Source: Methylovirgula sp963708155
GTDB lineage: Bacteria > Pseudomonadota > Alphaproteobacteria > Rhizobiales > Beijerinckiaceae
Direction: 5' to 3'
DNA: 64,000 bases
Assembly: GCA_963708155.1 (NCBI GenBank)
Contig: OY970183.1
Location: 1,426,001-1,490,000 of the forward strand
The position numbers and the translations under genes were made by a program. This document shows, one piece after another, positions 9,085-18,214 of the stretch (position 1 is its first letter; each line of letters begins with the position of its first letter). The notes beneath the pieces were generated by a model. It worked only from the letters and a program-made list of their open reading frames with translations, made no database searches and was not told the DNA's origin.

Positions 9085-9990
9085 ATGGACAACCTCGAAG
9101 CCATGCGCATCTTCGTTTCGGTCGCCACCCAGGGCAGTTTCACCGAAGCTGCCCGGCGCATGCGGCTGTCGCCTTCCGCCGTTACGCGATCGATCTTACA
9201 GATCGAAGAGAAGCTGGGTCTCTTGCTGTTCAACCGCACGACTCGATCGGTGCAGTTAACGCAGCGCGGCCAGATTTATCTCGAAGATTGCAAACAAATC
9301 CTCGAAGACGTCGAAATGGCGGAGAGGCGCGTCCGCGGCGAGAATGCGGAACCCCGCGGCGCGTTGAGAGTCATCGCACCTCTCCTGTTTGGACGTTTGT
9401 ACGTCTTGCCCCTCGTGAACAGACTTTTGAACGAGCATCCCGCGCTATCAATCCATCTCGAATTATCGGATCGCAATGTCCATCTGGTCGAGGAAGGCGT
9501 CGACGTTGCGGTTCGCGTTGGCGAACTTGCCGATAGCAGCCTGATGGCAGTGAAGTTGGGCCTCGCCACGCCCGTCCTCGTCGCCAGCCCCGCTTATCTG
9601 CAAAGACACGGCGCGCCCGCGTCACCGGCTGCGCTCTCGTCGCATGATATCATCCTGTTCGAAGGTATCGGCGCCACCAATGAATGGTCCTTTGGCGCCG
9701 ATGGAAAGACAGTGCGGGTCGAGCCGCGCCTCATTGTCAACAGCGCCGACGCCGCAATCATAGCCGCGGAGGCCGGAGTTGGAATCGCGCGGACGCTGTC
9801 CTATCAGGTCTGGGACGCGGTGCGCGCCGGGCGCCTCAACATTGTTCTCCAGAAGTTCGTGCCGCGGCCGCTGCCGGTCAGCGTGGCCTACCATGCGCGA
9901 AGAATGGCTTCTGCCAACGTAGCCGCATTCGTCAAAGCCGCCCGAGAATATTTCAAAGCCAATCCTCTTGCGCAGTTGGAGGAGACTTAA
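9085..9990 (+). CDS. LysR-family transcriptional regulator
   Basis: 301 residues. The N-terminal winged helix is textbook LysR (VATQGSFTEAARRMRLSPSAVTRSILQIEEKLGLLLFNRTTR), followed by a substrate-binding effector domain (GALRVIAPLLFGRLYV, EGVDVAVRVGEL, AAIIAAEAGVGIA). It probably controls the divergent AhpD-like gene and possibly itself. The effector is unknown. Confidence 0.93.
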   Translation: MDNLEAMRIFVSVATQGSFTEAARRMRLSPSAVTRSILQIEEKLGLLLFNRTTRSVQLTQRGQIYLEDCKQILEDVEMAERRVRGENAEPRGALRVIAPLLFGRLYVLPLVNRLLNEHPALSIHLELSDRNVHLVEEGVDVAVRVGELADSSLMAVKLGLATPVLVASPAYLQRHGAPASPAALSSHDIILFEGIGATNEWSFGADGKTVRVEPRLIVNSADAAIIAAEAGVGIARTLSYQVWDAVRAGRLNIVLQKFVPRPLPVSVAYHARRMASANVAAFVKAAREYFKANPLAQLEET

Positions 9991-10086
9991 TCACGTGCGG
10001 TACGAAGGACCGCGCCGCCACGCCCTCAGCACGCGCGATCGTTGAGTGCCTTACAGTGATCTTGGCGCGTCTGAGCGGCCTTGCGG

Positions 10087-10722
10087 TCACGGGGACTTGG
10101 CGTTCAACGCGTCATGGTCGCACGACAGCACAAGGGCCGCTGCATCCTGCGCGTCCTGCAAGAGCTCCGCCCGCGGCGCACCCACTCGTGCACGGATAAC
10201 CAAGCCCATCGAAAGATCTATCACGAGACGGGCACGCTTCGCCGTCGGGAAGCCTTCAGGCAATTCCCCCGCATCAACTCCGCGGCGCAGCACTTGCTCC
10301 ACTAGCGCGACCGTCTGGGCATTGGCGCGAGCAACGAACGCCCTGACCTCAGGATCTGCCACCGTCGGGGCGACGCAGATCAAGAGGCAGCCCAAGGGCG
10401 AGCCCTCGTTCGTGGCGTTTTCGACCACGTATCTCAGAAGCTCGCCTATCGCGTCGCTGACCCGGGCTGGCGCCAGGAGGGCTCGTGAGGCGCCCGCGCC
10501 GAGGTGGTCGGCGTAGGTCTTGAGGCACCGCAAAAAGAGCGTGGCCTTGTCGCCGAAGATTGCATAGAGGCTCGGCCGACCCACGCCCATGCCGGCGACG
10601 AGGTCGTCGATGGTCACGGCGTCGTAGCCGTTCGCCCAGAAGACACGCACGGCCTTTTCGAGGGCCTCGTGCTCATCGAAGCCTCGCGGCCGGCCACGGC
10701 GCTGAGCGATTTCTTTACTCAT
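10087..10722 (-). CDS. TetR-family transcriptional regulator
   Basis: 211 residues starting at ATG 10722. The helix-turn-helix reads FWANGYDAVTIDDLVAGMG followed by VGRPSLYAIFGDKATLF, typical of TetR/AcrR. The C-terminal ligand domain contains SPLGCLLICVA as in the YcdC/LmrA-like group. It is divergent from the SDR gene at 10822, with a 99-base shared promoter region, so that gene is the probable target. Confidence 0.9.
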   Translation of the reverse strand: MSKEIAQRRGRPRGFDEHEALEKAVRVFWANGYDAVTIDDLVAGMGVGRPSLYAIFGDKATLFLRCLKTYADHLGAGASRALLAPARVSDAIGELLRYVVENATNEGSPLGCLLICVAPTVADPEVRAFVARANAQTVALVEQVLRRGVDAGELPEGFPTAKRARLVIDLSMGLVIRARVGAPRAELLQDAQDAAALVLSCDHDALNAKSP

Positions 10723-10821
10723 CAGTTCGAAATTCGTTGACGTCCGCCATCGATCCATTATCGTACCATTCAGTTCATAAAGCGCAACCCGCGACGCGCG
10801 CGAGCAGACGGAAGGCATCCG

Positions 10822-11568
10822 ATGGGACGGTACGGAGATAAAAAGGCGGTGATCATCGGTGGCACCAGCGGCATGGGGCTCGCGACGGCGAAGATGCTCC
10901 TCGATGAGGGTGCACGCGTTCTGGTGACGGGGCGCTCGCAAGCCGGCCTGGACTCGGCGCAGAAAGAGCTTGGGAATGACGCCATTGTGGTGGCGAGCGA
11001 CGCGCGGTCGTTGAAGGATATCGACGACCTGGCCTCCCAAGTGAAGGCAAAATTCGATACCTTCGACCTCCTCTTCGTCAACGCCGGGTTCGGCCTTTTC
11101 GCGCCTTTCGAGAATACTACCGAAAGCGCCTATGACGAGATGTTCAACCTGAACGCCAAGGGGCCGTTTTTCGCGGTGCAGAAGCTCGCACCGCTGATGA
11201 ACCGCGGAGGCGCCGTTGTCCTCACGACCTCGGTCGCGAACGTCAAGGGAATGCCCGGCCTGGCCGCATACGGCGCCGCCAAGGCAGCGCTGCGATCCTT
11301 CGCCCGAGTGCTCGCCGCCGAGCTGCTTCCGCGCGGGATTCGCGTGAATGCGGTGACGCCCGGCCCTATCGACACGCCCATTATCGGCAAAGCATTCCCC
11401 GACAAAGACATGGCAGCTGGGGTCGCTCAGCAGATGCGCGAGGCGAATCCGATGAAGCGTTTGGGGACCGGAGAAGAGGTCGCGAAGGCCGTCCTCTTTC
11501 TGGCGTTTGACGCGACCTTCACGACCGGCGCTGAGCTTCCAGTCGATGGCGGGTGGTCACAGCTCTGA
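10822..11568 (+). CDS. Short-chain dehydrogenase/reductase (SDR)
   Basis: 248-residue classical SDR. The cofactor motif is IIGGTSGMGLATAKML; VNAGFG is the NAG element; the catalytic Ser lies in LTTSVANVKG and Tyr-x3-Lys is YGAAK; NAVTPGPIDTPI and the C-terminal LPVDGGWS are typical. The Arg after VTGRS suggests NADP(H). The substrate is unknown. The adjacent divergent TetR gene suggests induction by a small compound, as in quinone- or xenobiotic-responsive SDR/TetR pairs. Confidence 0.9.
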   Translation: MGRYGDKKAVIIGGTSGMGLATAKMLLDEGARVLVTGRSQAGLDSAQKELGNDAIVVASDARSLKDIDDLASQVKAKFDTFDLLFVNAGFGLFAPFENTTESAYDEMFNLNAKGPFFAVQKLAPLMNRGGAVVLTTSVANVKGMPGLAAYGAAKAALRSFARVLAAELLPRGIRVNAVTPGPIDTPIIGKAFPDKDMAAGVAQQMREANPMKRLGTGEEVAKAVLFLAFDATFTTGAELPVDGGWSQL

Positions 11569-11753
11569 TCCCGCCACGTCACGCGTTTCGGGCCGGCCGC
11601 TATCTGCGCGATGTGGATTCCCGCGATAATCCTTGGGCTGGAAAAAGCCCCGTGTCGAACAGAACGCTCGCGCCATTGGCATCCACTTTCGCGGATGCCA
11701 AGCTGCGAGGAAGTTCAGCCATATGGACTATCGCGGTGCAACTCGCCTATCAA

Positions 11754-12446
11754 CTAACGCGTGCTCGTAACCCGTGCGGCACCGACAACACTGCCGTCCG
11801 AGGCTTCGAGAAGTACCGCCCCTTGAGTTCCCGCCTGCACCTCGGTTTGGAACGTCTTCGCAGCACCGCCCCACTCGCCAATCGCTCGAATGGAGCGAAC
11901 GATATTTGTTTCAGTTAAAGTCAGCCCGGCATTCTCTCCGCGCCCGACGGATGTTCGGTGCTCCGGATCAAATCCCACCAACATCACAGTCGCAGCTCCG
12001 CGGCCCGGGCCGACGACAACCGAAATTGTATTTCCAGTCCGTCTTGCCTCGACGCTCGCAGCCGTAAAATCGCTCTTTGCCTGCGCGATCGCCTCGTTTG
12101 CTCTGCCTTGGTCCGAACCAACAAGGTCCCTACGTCCATCCACAACCATCTCGGGTGTGTATGATCCGTCGCCAAAGCGCGTGCCGTACGCAGCCTGACG
12201 CTGCGTCGCAATCGATAACGAATAGGGATCTTTCCATCCCAGCGAATTCCAGTAAGTCACGTGGAAGGCAAGCGGGAGCACATCGCGACGTCGATGTGAC
12301 AGCTCCGTTAGGAACGCTTCAGCCGGAGGACAAGACGAACAGCCCTCCGACGTGAAGAGTTCAACAACGACCGGACGTTCCGCTGCAGAAGCAATGGCCG
12401 GAGCACCGAGAACAATCGCCGTGCAAACAAGATATCGCGCGAGCAT
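11754..12446 (-). CDS. DUF1223 exported thioredoxin-fold-like protein
   Basis: 230 residues with a signal peptide ending at ASAAERP, so exported. VVELFTSEGCSSCPPAEAFL carries the CSSC motif typical of DUF1223, a thioredoxin-like periplasmic family, followed by the conserved FHVTYWNSLGWKDPYS. A role in thiol redox or metal handling is plausible but not established for the family. ATG 12446 has AGGAG seven bases upstream. It lies next to a Cys-rich exported peptide and a thiol-disulfide reductase, which supports a redox/metal theme. Confidence 0.85.
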   Translation of the reverse strand: MLARYLVCTAIVLGAPAIASAAERPVVVELFTSEGCSSCPPAEAFLTELSHRRRDVLPLAFHVTYWNSLGWKDPYSLSIATQRQAAYGTRFGDGSYTPEMVVDGRRDLVGSDQGRANEAIAQAKSDFTAASVEARRTGNTISVVVGPGRGAATVMLVGFDPEHRTSVGRGENAGLTLTETNIVRSIRAIGEWGGAAKTFQTEVQAGTQGAVLLEASDGSVVGAARVTSTR

Positions 12447-12619
12447 GTGACACTCCTAAAAAAACGTTCCAGCGACGGCCTCACCGCGCGAGTTCACTCT
12501 TCAGTGATGACCTCGTTTTGGCGAGGCTTGTGAGTGACAAGGTCGGAAAGCGGAGGCACCAGCAAGGAAACGGAGCCCCGCAGATGCCAGCGGGTGCCCC
12601 GAGTTGGAATATCGCGCTC

Positions 12620-12877
12620 TTAGCCGAGATGGCCGCCGAGTTTCAGGCAGGCATGCTTGGTTTTCTCAAACAAGAAGCCCTGTCCCTTGCAAGAATTCTG
12701 GCCCTTGCAGGCATTGTTGGCGGTCTTGCAGTCGCTATGGCCCTTACAGGAATTGACGCCAAAGCATTCAACGTGGCCTGCGGCAAAAGCCTGGCTCGGC
12801 GCAAGCGTTGTGCCAGTGATGGCAATAGCAACCGCAGCCGCGGCAATGCTGCCGCTCGAAATGAAAGTCATTTTCAT
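12620..12877 (-). CDS. Cys-rich exported peptide, bufferin-like (BufA2-type) metallophore candidate
   Basis: 85 residues: a signal peptide ending near AFAAG, then a short mature region with six cysteines in a CKG-repeat pattern (CFGVNSCKGHSDC, ACKGQNSCKGQG, HACLKLGG). This matches small periplasmic proteins now called bufferins, which are modified by DUF692/MNIO enzymes and sequester copper or other metals. An upstream GGAAGG serves as ribosome-binding site. No MNIO or DUF2063 partner is visible in this window, so it would be an orphan. The family assignment is from pattern memory; metal binding and modification are inference. Confidence 0.65.
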   Translation of the reverse strand: MKMTFISSGSIAAAAVAIAITGTTLAPSQAFAAGHVECFGVNSCKGHSDCKTANNACKGQNSCKGQGFLFEKTKHACLKLGGHLG

Positions 12878-13080
12878 TTGTCTCTACCTTCCCTCAAGAA
12901 AGCGCCCCAAAGGGGTACGCTTGGCGCCATACGCCGATAGACATACTTCGCTCCAAACTCGCGGGCTGTTACTGCCTTCACGGAAGAGTGAGCCTGAAAT
13001 CGTTGGGCTTGTAACTTTGCCTTTGAGGCAGCAAGGGCGGCCAGTTTGTGAGCGCCTTTCGTCTTTACTCAGCTCATCCG

Positions 13081-13362
13081 CTATCGATAACGCCCGCAGA
13101 GAGGTGATAGAGTGGGTGAGGAAGACATGGCGCTTCGGCAGAGCGTTGCGCCAAGCGGATCTTCGCGCGCAGGCGCCACGACTGGGGTAATCTTTGCCTC
13201 GGCTCTGAAGCACGTAGCGCAGCGGGCAGAGTCAGCAACAGGAGCGTGGTAGCCGGCCTCATCCGCCTGAGCGGCGCCGAGAATTGCGGAAGCCATGCCA
13301 AAGATTGCGACCGCTAAAAGCCGCGATACGAGCTTGCGACCGTTGGGTAATTCACAAATCAT
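13081..13362 (-). CDS. Small exported Cys-containing hypothetical protein
   Basis: 93 residues. ATG 13362 has AAGGAG six bases upstream, better spaced than the alternative ATG at 13368. A signal peptide (VSRLLAVAIFGMASAILGAAQA) is followed by DEAGYHAP and a CATC motif, with further single cysteines toward the C-terminus. No recognised domain. The short length, cysteines and position beside the bufferin-like gene make it a candidate member of the same metal/redox group. Confidence 0.45.
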   Translation of the reverse strand: MICELPNGRKLVSRLLAVAIFGMASAILGAAQADEAGYHAPVADSARCATCFRAEAKITPVVAPAREDPLGATLCRSAMSSSPTLSPLCGRYR

Positions 13363-13710
13363 CGTCATCTCCTTCGTCCGGAAAGGTCTTCCCGTCTAAG
13401 GCTTCGTTGGATGCGATGCGTCCGTTACGCAGAGAACGCCACAATTTTGCGTGAGGGGAGAGCGCCCTGCGGTGTTTGAGGCCTGCCACGAAGCCGGCTC
13501 CGGCTTCAGCCCGCTCAGTTTGCCCCGCGATCAACATGCCTAATCTGGCTCAAGCATTGTTGATCTGATCGAACCCGCAGAGGCGTAACAGCCGAGCGAG
13601 GCGACGCGAATAAACAATGAGAGAGTTGGCAGTCGGTGTTTGACCGAGCGCTCCAGGCTACGAATTTGAATTGACGCGTTTTTCCGGCTGTTTCGCTAGG
13701 CGAGGCTTCT
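13363..13710. other. Intergenic region, no gene seen
   Basis: About 350 bases between the divergent small exported gene and the FMN-binding protein gene. It should hold both promoters. I see no convincing ORF, tRNA or strong hairpin. Confidence 0.5.
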
Positions 13711-15213
13711 ATGCACACGACCATGCAAGTCATTAGCTTCCTGTCGACTTTCTTCGTTTTCGTCGTCGGCGTCGGCGTGCTGGCGTTATTTGCAATTTTC
13801 GTTTTGGATCGCCTGCAAACTCATGACGCCGTTCTTAGAAACTATCCGGTTGTCGGACATCTTCGTTACATACTGTCTGGGCTAGGGGAGTTCTTTCGCC
13901 AATATTTCTTTGCAATGGATCGGGATGAACTCCCTTTCAACCGTGCCGAGCGCAATTGGGTTGATCGTGCGGCGGCGGGCGCCAACTCAACCATCGCGTT
14001 CGGCTCCACCCGTTACATTCGTGAGGTCGGTACGCCGATCTTTGTCAATTGTCCCTATCCGACGCTGGAAACCGATATCGAGCGCACGCCCGACTATGTG
14101 ATCGGGCTCGAGACGCCAAATCCTTATATCGCGCGATCGTTCTTCAATATTTCTGGGATGAGCTTTGGCGCTTTGTCTGGTCCAGCGGTCTTGGCCCTGT
14201 CAAAGGGAGCCAATCTTGCAGGTTGCTGGATGAACACGGGCGAGGGCGGTCTTTCCCCTTATCATCTTCAAGGTGGCGCCGATCTCGTCTTCCAAATTGG
14301 AACGGCCAAATATGGTGTGCGCCACCCCGATGGCAGCCTCGATGAAGACGCGCTTCGGCGCCTTGCGGCGCTGCCTCAGATAAAGATGTTTGAGATCAAG
14401 CTTTCACAAGGCGCGAAGCCGGGTAAAGGCGGGATCCTTCCGGGTATTAAGGTGACGCCCGAAATTGCAGCCATTCGAGGCATCCCTGTTGGCGAGGATT
14501 CAAATAGCCCAAACAGGCATCCGGAAATTTGCAATAACGACGATCTTCTCGACTTCATCGCTCGCGTAAAGGCGATCACCGGCAAGCCGGTCGGCATCAA
14601 GGCGGTATTAGGTGCTTATGGATGGCTCGACGATCTCACGGCGCGCATTCACTCCCGAGGCATCTGGCCTGACTTCTTCACTCTGGATTCGGGAGACGGC
14701 GGCAGCGGCGCCGCGCCGATGGCCTTGATGGATAATGTCGGTCTCTCAATTCGTGAAGCATTGCCGCAGCTTCGCGAGGTGATTGCAGCGAAGGGGCTAC
14801 GAGACAAAATTCCGATCATCGCATCGGGCAAGCTGGTCACGCCTGCTGAGGTAGCTTGGGCCTTGTGCGCTGGTGCGACGTTTGTGAATTCGGCCCGCGG
14901 TTTCATGTTTGCCTTGGGCTGCATCCAATCGCTACGGTGCAACCGCAATACATGCCCTACAGGAATTACCACGCACAACAAACGCCTGCAGCGCGGTCTC
15001 GCTCCGACCGATAAAGCCGAGAAAGTCGCCAGTTATTGCCGCAACCTTCGCCGGGACGTAGAGGTCATCGCCCATAGTTGCGGGGTGCCGCATCCTCGCC
15101 GACTGAGTTGACTTCATGTCAGGCTTGTTTGTCCGGATGGCCGCTCGCGTTCGATGAGTGAACTCTACCCGGCGGATGATCCAGCCAACTCCGAGGTTGT
15201 GCATGCACCATAA
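13711..15213 (+). CDS. FMN-binding glutamate synthase family protein, with an in-frame TGA
   Basis: Membrane-anchored GltB-like protein: one N-terminal transmembrane helix (about residues 6-30), then the FMN-binding TIM barrel of the glutamate synthase central domain (ISGMSFGALSGPAVLALSKGA, MNTGEGGLSPYH, IKLSQGAKPGKGG, TLDSGDGGSGAAP) and the Cys cluster CIQSLRCNRNTCPTG expected for Fe-S binding. The annotatable ORF stops at TGA 15109-15111, but the same frame continues with HVRLVCPDGRSRSMSELYP, which looks like the normal family C-terminus, to TAA at 15211. The stop is probably a CGA-to-TGA change or a sequencing error. If real, the protein ends at 466 residues. Confidence 0.82.
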
Positions 15214-15345
15214 GAGTTGCGGCGTAGACCGTTCAAAATCGCGGTCGCTGTCACCTGATGTTGAATTGACCCTAGAGGGCTGAAGTCGGACGCTTTTCCG
15301 CTGTTGGGAACAACCCGATTTGCCTGCAGTTACTTTCGAGGACCG

Positions 15346-17502
15346 ATGAAGCGCGTTCTATGGTTTCTTTGCTCGCTTGCTTTCTCTTTCGGTGCCGCGG
15401 CGCCGGCGCGGGCGCTTGAAAGCGAGCCTGTCGTAACGCCGCATGCGCGCGTGACGCTCGCCTCGGATGTCGACTCGGTCGATCCTGCAAAGTCTTTCCA
15501 ACTCGGTCTGCATTTCAAGCTGACCAAAGGCTGGCATATCTATTGGGTCAATCCCGGCGCGGCCGGAGAACCACCAGAACTCGACCTGAGCTTGCCGCAA
15601 GGTGCCAAAGCCTCCGCGATTGCATGGCCGGTGCCGATTCGCCTGAAGGAAGGTCTGGTGATGACCTATTCCTACCTCGGCGAGGTCCTTCTCCCCGTCG
15701 TGGTGACGAGCTCGCAACGGCATCCGTCCTTCCATGTTACCGCGAAAGCGCACTGGCTCGTTTGTGCGAACATATGTGTGCCGGAGCAGGGCACGTTCCA
15801 TCTCGACCTTCCGATTGGAAAGGCAACGCCATCTGCGGTCGCCCCGCTTTTTGCTGCTGCCGCCGCGCGCGCGCCCCAGCCTTCACCCTTTGACGCGCGC
15901 GTTCTGCCGAATGCGACTCTATCGGTGCATGGCAATGGACTCTCGCCCCAGTCCGTTCATGACGCGTGGTTCCTGCCGACGACGTGGGGAGAAATCGACG
16001 ATCTTGCCCCACAAAAAATCTCAGTCGGCGATGGCGAGCTGAAGCTCGCGCTTAAGCCGGGAGAAACCTTTAATCCTCGCGCTCCAATCTCTGGTGTGCT
16101 GGTGATCGAAGGGCCAAATGGCGGAGAGCGTTTTTTAACAATCGATGCGAGATCTGAGCTCGGGCCCCTCACCTCCGTCGCCACAGGAGCGCGACCGGCC
16201 GCCGCCCAACAAACCTCCGCACCGGTGACGCGTTTGGTCGGGCCGGGCGGGGCCATTTCCGGCAAGCCCATTGCCAACGCCGCCGGTCTTGCCTGGATTT
16301 TGGGTTTCGCCTTTCTCGGGGGCTTGATTCTCAATCTCATGCCTTGCGTCTTCCCGATCCTGGCGATGAAGGCGCTGACGTTCGCCAAAGTCTCGCGTCA
16401 AACGCATGGCGTCGTGCGGGCCCACGCTGCAAGCTACGTCTTCGGTGTGCTCGCCGCCTTTGCTGCGATCGCGGGTCTGCTTCTGGCTCTGCGCGCGGGG
16501 GGCACTACGGTCGGTTGGGGGTTTCAATTCCAATCGCCTGTCTTCGTGACGATCATGGTTTGGCTCCTGCTGGCGATTGGTTTCAATCTCTCCGGCGTGT
16601 TTGAGGTCGGCGGCCGCTTCGTCGAAGCCGGCGATGGTTTGACGCGTCTGCATGGGCGCGCCGGCAGTTTTTTTACAGGGCTGCTTGCCGTTCTCGTCGC
16701 GACCCCTTGCACCGCGCCCTTCATGGGCGTCGCGATCGCTGCGACCGTGACCGCTTCGCCTGCGTTTGTATTTCTCATCTTTCTCGCCATGGGCCTTGGT
16801 CTTGCCGCACCTTATGCCTTGTTGGCACTCATCCCAGCCGCCTCGGCTCTTTTGCCGAAACCGGGGCTCTGGATGCTGATCCTGAAGCAGGTTCTAGCCT
16901 TTCCGATGTACGGCGCAGCCGTCTGGCTTGTGTGGGTGCTGAGCTTGCAGGCCGGCGCGCAAGGCGTTCTTCTGGCACTGAGCGGTGCCGTGCTGGTTGC
17001 CTTTGCAGCCTGGCTTCTGGGCGCGACGCAGGGGAGGGAAAGCCGCGCAAACCTTTTTGGCAAAACCCTCGCTGCAGTCGCGGTTATCTGCGCCCTCGTC
17101 TTGCTGCGCGGCGTTTCGGTCGCGCCGCCTGATGCCGCCGCAACTGTTGCGTCTTCCACCGATTCCTTGCCCTATTCAGAGGGGCGCCTCGCGGCGCTCC
17201 GTGCTGAAGGCCGGCCTATATTTGTGGACATGACTGCGGCCTGGTGCGTCACGTGTCTCGTGAATGAGCGTGTTGCGCTGGCTTCCGTCGCCGTGCGACG
17301 TGCTTTCACCACGCACAATGTCGCTTATATCAAGGGTGATTGGACGCGAGCTGACCCCGCGATCACGCGATTTCTTCAGGCGCATGGTCGCGATGGCGTG
17401 CCGCTCTATGTCTATTTTCCGGTCAAGGGTCAGCCGGTGGTGCTGCCCCAGATTCTGACGGCAGACATCGTTCTCGACGAGCTGAATCGCACCCATAGTT
17501 GA
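15346..17502 (+). CDS. ScsB/DsbD-type thiol:disulfide interchange membrane protein
   Basis: 718 residues from ATG 15346 (GAGGA upstream). Domain order: signal peptide; periplasmic DsbD-alpha-like domain (GWHIYWVNPGAAGEPPEL, CANICVPE) to about residue 290; a cytochrome-c-biogenesis-type membrane domain of eight or so helices with the redox cysteines in NLMPCVFPILAMK and VATPCTAPFMG; and a C-terminal thioredoxin-like domain with AAWCVTCLVNE. This is the architecture of ScsB, which passes cytosolic electrons to periplasmic thiols and protects against copper. The redoxin gene 11 bases downstream is a likely electron acceptor. Confidence 0.92.
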   Translation: MKRVLWFLCSLAFSFGAAAPARALESEPVVTPHARVTLASDVDSVDPAKSFQLGLHFKLTKGWHIYWVNPGAAGEPPELDLSLPQGAKASAIAWPVPIRLKEGLVMTYSYLGEVLLPVVVTSSQRHPSFHVTAKAHWLVCANICVPEQGTFHLDLPIGKATPSAVAPLFAAAAARAPQPSPFDARVLPNATLSVHGNGLSPQSVHDAWFLPTTWGEIDDLAPQKISVGDGELKLALKPGETFNPRAPISGVLVIEGPNGGERFLTIDARSELGPLTSVATGARPAAAQQTSAPVTRLVGPGGAISGKPIANAAGLAWILGFAFLGGLILNLMPCVFPILAMKALTFAKVSRQTHGVVRAHAASYVFGVLAAFAAIAGLLLALRAGGTTVGWGFQFQSPVFVTIMVWLLLAIGFNLSGVFEVGGRFVEAGDGLTRLHGRAGSFFTGLLAVLVATPCTAPFMGVAIAATVTASPAFVFLIFLAMGLGLAAPYALLALIPAASALLPKPGLWMLILKQVLAFPMYGAAVWLVWVLSLQAGAQGVLLALSGAVLVAFAAWLLGATQGRESRANLFGKTLAAVAVICALVLLRGVSVAPPDAAATVASSTDSLPYSEGRLAALRAEGRPIFVDMTAAWCVTCLVNERVALASVAVRRAFTTHNVAYIKGDWTRADPAITRFLQAHGRDGVPLYVYFPVKGQPVVLPQILTADIVLDELNRTHS

Positions 17503-17513
17503 AGGCTGATGTG

Positions 17514-18128
17514 ATGGTAAAGATCGGACAGGTGCTCATGCTTGCGGTCGGCGTCATAGCCGCGCCTGCAGCGAGCGCCGCGCCATTGAAGATCGGTTTG
17601 CCGGCGCCGGATTTCGCCGGCAAAGATAGCAACGGTACGATAATTCATCTTACCGATTTCAAGGGCAAAACCGTCCTACTCGAATGGTCCAACGATGGTT
17701 GCCCTTATGTCGGCAAATGGTATCGCAGCGGCGCGATGCAGAAATTGCAGCGCGAGGCGGCCCATCTCGGCGCGGTGTGGATCACGGTCATAAGCTCCGC
17801 ACCAGGCGAGCAAGGCTATGTCGATGGGGCGCAGGCAAATGCCGACACGAAGAGCCGCAATGCCGACCCCGCGCATGTCGTTCTCGATCCGAGCGGCGCG
17901 ATCGGCCATCTCTACGACGCGCAGACTACGCCCGATATTTTTGTAATTCGCCCGAATGGGCAGCTTGCGTATATGGGCGGTGCCGACAGCATTGCTTCGA
18001 CCCGTGTCGAAGACATCCCCAAAGCCGAACCTTATGCCCGCGAGGCACTTGAGGCTGTGATGTCCGGCAAGCCCGTGGCGCGTCCTATTACGCGCCCCTA
18101 TGGCTGCACGGTCAAATATGCCGACTAA
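17514..18128 (+). CDS. Exported redoxin / thioredoxin-like protein
   Basis: 204 residues with a signal peptide (ending ASAAPLK). The AhpC/TSA-type fold is visible: GLPAPDFAGKDSNG, VLLEWSNDGCPYVGKWY with the peroxidatic-type cysteine, and HVVLDPSGAIGHLYDAQTTPDIFVI. The WSNDGCPxV variant is typical of the thioredoxin-family redoxins encoded beside ScsB-like proteins. It probably acts in the periplasm and is reduced by the preceding membrane protein. ATG 17514 lies 11 bases after that stop; GTG 17511 and TTG 17499 are alternatives. Confidence 0.87.
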   Translation: MVKIGQVLMLAVGVIAAPAASAAPLKIGLPAPDFAGKDSNGTIIHLTDFKGKTVLLEWSNDGCPYVGKWYRSGAMQKLQREAAHLGAVWITVISSAPGEQGYVDGAQANADTKSRNADPAHVVLDPSGAIGHLYDAQTTPDIFVIRPNGQLAYMGGADSIASTRVEDIPKAEPYAREALEAVMSGKPVARPITRPYGCTVKYAD

Positions 18129-18214
18129 AGTCTTTCGCCGACAGCAACCAGCGATCTAAAAGGGCCGTGATAATTTCTACGTGGCTGATGCTGCGGCAAA
18201 GACGATAATTGCCC

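Noticed and set aside
15109..15111. TGA as a selenocysteine codon
   Set aside because: The stop lies in a non-catalytic C-terminal tail where Arg-like residues are expected, and there is no hairpin or selenocysteine machinery visible.
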